Assembly (NCBI GenBank): GCA_028554755.1 | Contig: JAPTOF010000016.1 | Span: forward strand, 13,512,001-13,576,000 | Source: Cordia subcordata | Lineage: Eukaryota; Streptophyta; Magnoliopsida; Boraginales; Cordiaceae | Length of the DNA: 64,000 nucleotides | Direction: 5' to 3' | Shown: positions 57,913-64,000 of the stretch, piece by piece | Layout: every line of letters starts with the position of its first letter | How positions within the stretch are numbered: the first letter of the stretch is position 1 | The notes under the pieces: generated by a model | What the model was told of the DNA's origin: nothing | What the model saw: the letters and a program-made list of their open reading frames with translations, nothing else | Databases searched by the model: none | Made by a program: the position numbers and the translations under genes

Positions 57913-60846
57913 AAGATCATAAAGAGAGTCCTGCTGAGAGAGCCATTGAGAAACCATGGTGGGAGCAGTAGTTCCTGCCCACATAAGGATGGAAAGCAAC
58001 CCATTGATGATTCCCATCAGTCTAAGGATGTTATGCCTAGGTTTCATTCCCATTTGCCTTAGAAAGGCCATCACCTAGTGAGGATATTAGGTTTCTCGAG
58101 ATCCTATAGCATCTTAAAGATCTCAAAGTCAATCTTCCCTTGATAGATGCAATATGTTCTATTCCCTTACACTCCAAGTTCTTTAAAGATCTTTGCACGA
58201 GGAAACATAAAGCATCAACCATGCCAAAGAAGGTGAAGCTCAAAAAGAGCGTGAGTATCATTTATACCTCGGGTCTTCCACCTAAGTTGAGTGACCCCGG
58301 GGCTTTCATTATTCCTTGTAGGATTAGAGAAACCCAGATTGATTGTGCTTTTATTAGATTTAGGGTCTAGTGTGAACCTTATTCCTTATTCCATCTATCA
58401 GCAGCTAGGTCTAGGTGAGTTGTCCTCTCCACATGTTACTCTTCAACTAGCTGATAGGTCTGAGCGTAGACCTAGGGGTGTAGTAGATGATGTCATGGTT
58501 CAGGTAAGAGAGTTCATATGCCCCGTAGATTTCATAGTGCTTGATGTGGATTTGGGTCATGATTCTAGACATTCCACTCCTGTCCTCCTAGGTCACCCCT
58601 TCTTTGTTACCATAGATACCATCACTCATTGTAGGTCAAGGTTATTAGAGATGAAGTTTGGGAACTTAAGGTCCACTATAAATGTAACAAAAATGATGGA
58701 TAGAGCTAGTGTAAGAAGAGATGAGAATGAAGAAGATTGCTTTAGGGTTGATGTCATTGATTCATGTGTTAAGGACTTTGTAGAGAAAACCATGACTGAC
58801 ATGAGGACTTGAGGAAATTTGAGGATTTGTTGTCTAGCTTTGATTTGGAGACCTTAGAGTGGAGACTTGTAGCGTCCACCTCCTTAGTTGAGGATTCTTT
58901 GATTAAGAAGTTGCTTAAGGTTGTTCCTTCTACTCTTGGTTCTAGTGTTGTCCATGATGATGGTGTTGAGGTCGAGTCCCTTTTGGTTAAGCCTAGTTCA
59001 TTCTTAGAGCTCAAACTCCTTTCCAAACACTTGAAATATGCATTCTTAGGCCCTAATGAGACCCTTCTGGTTATCATAGCATACAATCTATTTAGTGAGC
59101 ACGAGGAGCGACTCTTAGGAATTATTAGGAAACATAGAAAGGCTATAGGGTGAAGAATAGAAGACTTAAGAGACATAGACCCTTCAGTTTGTATGCATCA
59201 TATTCACCTTAAGGATGGATTCATTTCTTCAAGGAAGATGCAAAAGAAGGCTAAACCTATACATGAGCGAAGTAGTTAAAAAGGAGATCATTAAGCTTTT
59301 AGGTGTAGGCATTATCTATTCAATCTTCGATAATGAGTGGGTTTGTCCGGTTCAGGTAGTCCCTAAGAAGTTCAAGATCACAGTTGTAGAGAATGAGAGA
59401 AGAGAGCTTATCCCTACACACACTCCATGTGTTGGAGAGTATGATGTATTAACTATAGGAAGCTCAACTCTAGAACTAGAAGGGATCATTTCTCGTTGCC
59501 TTTTCTAGACTAGATCTTGGATAAAGTAATTGGGCAAGCTACTATTGTTTTCTAGATGGGTATTCTGGGTACAATTAGATCGCCGTGTTTCTCGATGACT
59601 AGGAAAATACCACCTTTACTTTTCCCTATAGCATTTTTGTCTAAAGGAGGATGCATTTCATCTTTGTAATACGCCAACGACGTTTCAGAGGTGTATGATG
59701 GCCATTTTTAGCGATATGATTGAGAAACACTTAGAGATATTCCTGGATGATTTCTCAGTCTTTGGTAATAGCTTTGATGATTGCCTTAGTCATTTCTCTT
59801 TAGTCTCAGACCAATGTGTAGCGAAGAACTTAGTGTTGAGTTGGGAGAAATCCTACTTCATGGTGTAAAGAGGAATAATTTTGGGTCACGTAGTGTCCTC
59901 TATTGGAATTCAAGTTGACCCGGCTAAGGTAGAACTTATTAAGAAGTTGCCTATCCCTAAGTATGTTAAGGATGTTAGATATTTTCTAAGGCAAGCAGGG
60001 TTCTACCATAGGTTCATTAAGGATTTTAGACATATAACGCATCCTTTATGTAAGCTCTTACCACAGGATGTCCCATTTGAGTTTGATGATAAGTGTGTTA
60101 GAGCTTTCGATAGGCTTAAATCCTTACTGTTCTCCTCCCTAATCATCCAGCCACTTGATTGAAATCTCCCATCTGAGGTTATGTGTGATGCATCTAATTT
60201 CATGATAGGCGTTGTTCTAGGTCAAATGAGGGATAAGTTGCCGCATGTAGTGTACTACACTAGTAAGACTCTTGACGAGCCTCGAAAGAATTACACCACT
60301 ATGAAAAAAGAGCTTCTGGTAGTAGTCTTCTCTATAGACAAGTAGATCCTAGGATCCAAGGTGATTGTGTACACCAATCATACGATGTTGAGGTATTTGT
60401 TAGCTAAGAAAGAGTCTAAGGTCCGGTTGATTAGGTGGATGCTCCTCCTCCAAGAGTTCGATGTTGAGATCCAAGACAAGAAGGGTAGTGCGAATTTGGT
60501 TGCGGATCATCGTGCGAATTTGGTTGTAGATCATCTTTCCCGTCTTGTTAATGAGTCTCCTAGTGATCCTTCCTTTTTTTTTTGTGAAACTTATCCCGAT
60601 GAGCAATTATTTGCCATTTCTCATCACACACCATGGTTTGCTCATATAGTCAATTATCTTGCCACAAGGCATTTTTCCTCCCATTGGGAGGAGAGAAAAA
60701 GAGAGATAGTTTCTTAGCACAAGTTAGGCATTTCTTTTGGGGAAGATCCTTATCTCTTCAAAGTGTGTGCAGATCAAGTGATTCGTCAGTGTGTGCTCGA
60801 GGATGAGTATGAGAGCATGTGTCACGATAAAGGTTATGGAGGTCAC
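57913..60846 (+). pseudogene. Athila-like gag end, protease, RT and RNase H
   Basis: Gag remnant at 58085-58250 (LKDLKVNLPLIDAI). Protease at about 58290-58620 with LDLGSSVNLIPYSIYQQLGL, split by a frameshift. RT runs from 59250 (LNLYMSEVVKKEIIKLL) through shifted frames, with its active site read as FLDDFSVFG near 59740-59770, to [20 protein letters not shown]. RNase H has CDASNFMIGVVLG. The next catalytic segment reads YTNH where YTDH is expected, so that Asp is lost. A 24-base in-frame tandem duplication repeats the NLVADH motif (60488-60535). The zinc region begins CHDKGYGGH and is cut by a solo LTR at 60847. Many stops. Confidence 0.87.
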
Positions 60847-62732
60847 TAATGTGTTTTGTTTTTGTGTGTGTTTGCATCATCATTATAGATTGCATCATCA
60901 TTTATCTATACTTAAGAGGTGTTTTGAGCCTTAAGAGATGCATTAGTATAGTACATATGATAAGAGATAGGCTTAAGCTTATGCAAACGTACATAGTTGA
61001 GTTTAAAGATAAACACTACACTAATGCATGCTTATTTCTTGTGTTTGGTGAAGTTAGGTCAAATGCTTGAACTTGAATTGATGCTAGAATCAAGCTCAAG
61101 GTGTTCGGGATGCGGGAGAAGCATAAAAGGAGCTTTTGGAGGCAACCGGGTGAAAAAAAGAACAATTGAGACGAAAAGGACGCAACACGAGAAAATTGGC
61201 CAAGCTTCTGACCTGGCCGGTCAACCCCCTTTCCAGGGCTGGTTGACTAGCCTGGACCAAACAAAGAGTAAGGCCCTTAGGTCGGTTGACCTAGGTGCTA
61301 GGCCGTTCAACCGACCAAGGCCCCTGGCTCGACACATATGCTACACTATTTAATCTCTTTTTCAGCCCTTTTTGAGCAAGTTTTGAACCCCTTCACACAC
61401 ACCTATCATACACACACAAAACCCTACCTTCACCCATCTCTAATACATACATTTACACACACATCCACCTAGAGCTAATTTAATTTTGGAGGATTACAAC
61501 ATCATTTGGTGAGGATTTGCTCAAGTTTGTACAAAAACAAGCAAGGATGGAAGGGGAGCTCTCTCAATCTTCTTTCATTCTCTTTTATTTTATGCTTGAG
61601 TAAACAGATTAGGGTGACTAAACTTTTGTAATAGGTTGATTATCATACTCTTTGTTATGGGATTCCATTGTCTTATAGATATACATACTGTGCTCTTATT
61701 TTGAAAGGCTTTATATCATTTCATGTCCATGTGTTTGATGTAATGCTTGAATAAGTTGTATGTATATAGATTGAGTTGTATTTGCTATAGAACACTTCTA
61801 ATCCTTACATTATGCATTTCTATGTGTGTGATTATGGATAACATGAAATGGATCGGTTCTATTCATGTCTATGTGGGTATAAAACTTACTTTATAGTGAA
61901 TACATGCTCAAATATTGCAACATGTTGGTGATTAAATGTTTCCAATGGCATAAATCAAACTTGCTTATGTTTGTATCATGGATAAGACATCATATTCACA
62001 ACACTTTGCCTTAGAACATGTAGGGTTATGCCTAGTAGACGTCATCTGCTATAGTATCCCTAGAACAATGATGCACAAGTTAGGACTAACCTCGATCGAG
62101 TCCGCTTTAGCTTTAAATCCAACTAATAGGAGTCCGAATAGGTTTTATCGACCCTAGTAACCCTAGGTCTTAGCTTTAAATCCAGGTAACGGTTTAGAAG
62201 CTAGGGAAGGTTTGTTCTAGGATACCTAGGTAGCTTTCTAGTCCCTCCTATGGCCTTAGGAACATAAGGACCATGCCGTAGCTCTAAGTGTGCACGCATA
62301 GGGACAAACCCGCACCAAGTCCAAGGGTGTAATTAGGATACTAGCTATAGGCCTAGTATTAAAGCATTCCTTTAGATGAGCCAATTCCCAAATCCCATAG
62401 CAAAGAGGTAGAAAATCACTCATTCATAAGTATAGGTCACCCTATCACCTTCCCATTGTTTTAATCCCCTACGTTACCTTGGTTCTTACCTTTTTCCTTT
62501 ATTGCATTCATAGTGTAGTCTTTTATGTTTCCCATTAGCTCCCTAAAATCCAAAAAAAACCAAAAGATGACTAGTTTAGGTTTCTTTTCAAGTTTCCACT
62601 AGAACGCACTAGCATAGGACTTTCTTACACATTAAGCCTCCTTGTGGTTCAACACCCGCATTAGTACCCCCTATATTGCACGGTCCATACGCTTACGGGA
62701 CCTTTTAGGGCTTACACCTTTAAGTCACATCA
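60847..62732 (+). mobile_element. Solo Athila-like LTR with GTCAC duplication
   Basis: 1886 bp starting TAATGTG, where relatives begin TGATGTG, and ending GTCACATCA. Flanked by GTCAC at 60842-60846 and 62733-62737. Removing it restores continuity of the integrase zinc region. It contains GGTCAACC/GGTTGACC-type motifs (61217-61320), a TATTTAAT TATA-like sequence near 61348 and TTTAAATCCA blocks as in its relatives. It is diverged from the minus-strand LTRs, so a different subfamily. Confidence 0.88.
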
Positions 62733-62737
62733 GTCAC

Positions 62738-63700
62738 CTTAGCATCAAGAAGACTACCGTTGATATCTTGCAAAGTGGATTTTTTGGACCATTCTCTTTA
62801 GGGATGCCCAAGAATATTGTAAGAAATGTGTTAGATGTCAATAATTTGGGTCTATCTCTAGGAGAAACATGATACCATTGTCCCCCATTCTTTCACGTGA
62901 GTTATTTGATGTTTAGGGAATTGATTTCATGGGTCCATTTCCACCTTTCTTTGGGTATCAATACATTCTAATGATCATTGACTATGTGTCCAAATGGGTT
63001 AAGACAATTCCCACACATACTAGTGACCATAGGATAGTGGTTAAGTTCATTAAGAAGAATATTTTCTCTAGATTTGGAGTCCCTAGGGTCTTGATTAGTG
63101 ATGATGGTCAACATTTTCACCACAGAACACTTGAGGCATTATTGAGAAGATACTCGATCACTCATAAGGCTGCTACCCCCTATCACCTGTAAATTAGTGG
63201 ATAAGTGGAAGTATCTAATAGGAAGATTAAGTCCATCTTAGAAAAAATGGTTAGGCCTGATAGAATAAATTGGTCTATTGGGTTGAATAATGCTTTGTGG
63301 GCCTACCATATCGCCTTTTGGACTCCCACTGATATGTCCCTGTATAGGTTGGTTTAGGAGCAGGCTTTTCACTTGCTAGTAGAGCTTGAGCATAGGGATT
63401 ATTGGGCAATCAAGGGCCTAAATTTTGATATGGCAAGACTGAGCAAGAAAATGAAGCTTGACCTAGAGGAGTTGAAGGAGCTTAGGTATAAGATGTATGA
63501 GAACATCAAGCTTTATAAGGATGGGATAAAGAGGATACATGATAAACACATGCTTAAGAAATCATTCTCTCCCTCCGATAAAGTTTGGCTATTTAACTCA
63601 CGTTTGAAGCTCTTTCCAGGAAAGCTAAAGGCGAGATGGGATTGTCTGTACAAGGTGATGATAGTCTACCTTTCCGGAGCGGTGAAAATAAAAGATTAGA
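62738..63700 (+). pseudogene. Athila-like integrase, 3' part
   Basis: Resumes with LSIKKTTVDILQSGFF. Then come the broken zinc region, the core start (GIDFMGPFPPFFGYQYILM, first Asp) and [18 protein letters not shown] with the second Asp. The third acidic region lies near 63220-63250 in a broken frame (RKIKSIL-like). The C-terminal domain follows at about 63440-63699 ([20 protein letters not shown], then SGAVKIKD). Stops interrupt it at about 62868, 63190 and 63355. Confidence 0.87.
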
Positions 63701-64000
63701 ATGATAGCCAATAGTTGACAATGAACAGGCAGCACCTAATACACTCATATGATCTAAGCATGGCTCGTGTGGAGACTATAGCGCTTCAGGACCCCCATTT
63801 ATGGAGGTTAATGATGAGTTAGTGATTGCCTAGCTGACAGCGTGGTGGTTAATGCTACTAGGAGGTAACCTAGGTTAAAATTTGTCATTTTCATTTCTTG
63901 TTTCATTTTTATTTCATTTGTTTTCTTTCTTTTCACCCACACAAAGTGTTGAATTCTAATCCCTTTTCCTATAGGATACACCTTGTCTTATTATTTGCAC
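63701..64000 (+). other. Athila-like 3' region, continuing beyond the window
   Basis: Homologous to the minus-strand element between 41090 and about 40900 (the GGTGGTTA...GCTACTAGGAGG motif and the following region). Noncoding; the 3' LTR would lie outside the window. Confidence 0.7.

Larger units (their letters stand above)
56750..64000 (+). mobile_element. Second Athila-like element, degraded, leaves the window
   Basis: Plus-strand element with a partial LTR (56750-57912), a remnant of gag, protease, RT, RNase H and integrase, and a 3' noncoding region reaching the window end. It is homologous to the minus-strand element 39125-49024 but far more mutated. Most of gag is deleted: LTR sequence is followed within about 150 bases by the gag C-terminus. 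A solo LTR (60847-62732) is nested in the integrase. Its left end is fused to copia element 2 gag. Confidence 0.85.

Overview
The window is nuclear DNA of a flowering plant, most likely a eudicot. The evidence is the AT-rich background, introns with GT-AG borders, nested LTR retrotransposons primed by initiator-Met and Asp tRNAs, Tourist-like MITEs, a Helitron and one intron-containing plant gene. The species cannot be named from the sequence. Nothing prokaryotic or viral was seen, nor any tRNA or rRNA gene, CRISPR array or defence system.

Layout. 1-2215: broken L1-type LINE reverse transcriptase (minus). 2218-3156: short direct repeat and a Tourist-like MITE. About 5083-20151: relic of an autonomous Helitron (plus) with recognisable Rep and PIF1-like helicase parts. 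It is split by a complete but dead Ty1/copia element (7882-16782, minus) and, near the C-terminal codons, by a 303-bp Mutator-like MITE. A second Helitron 3' end faces it at 20232. 20236-27489: AT-rich DNA with MITEs and microsatellites, ending in a broken copy of the first coding exon of the signal recognition particle receptor alpha gene, cut off by half of a chromodomain-type gypsy element (27490-28635).

29402-32021 (minus) holds the only gene that looks intact: a five-exon, 359-residue bark/vegetative storage protein of the nucleoside phosphorylase superfamily with a signal peptide. Upstream lie tandem duplications and two MITEs. One MITE has an almost empty counterpart site in the neighbouring duplicate.

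35.0-64.0 kb is a retrotransposon nest. Two copia-type gag genes (38.96-50.26 kb and 53.74-56.75 kb) are each split by an Athila-like gypsy unit: a near-complete minus-strand element (39125-49024) in the first, a solo LTR with perfect 5-bp target duplication (53783-55663) in the second. A degraded plus-strand Athila-like element (56750 to beyond the window) has its integrase split by another solo LTR (60847-62732, duplication GTCAC). A further LTR of the type lies at 35689-37523.

The most unusual signal is a set of CpG-rich palindromic motifs built on GCCGGTCGACCGGC. They occur in clusters just upstream of the presumed TATA box in the LTRs of both copia and gypsy families of this nest, sharp and repeated in some and degenerate in others. 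This looks like a shared or convergent promoter element and I do not recognise it as a named motif.
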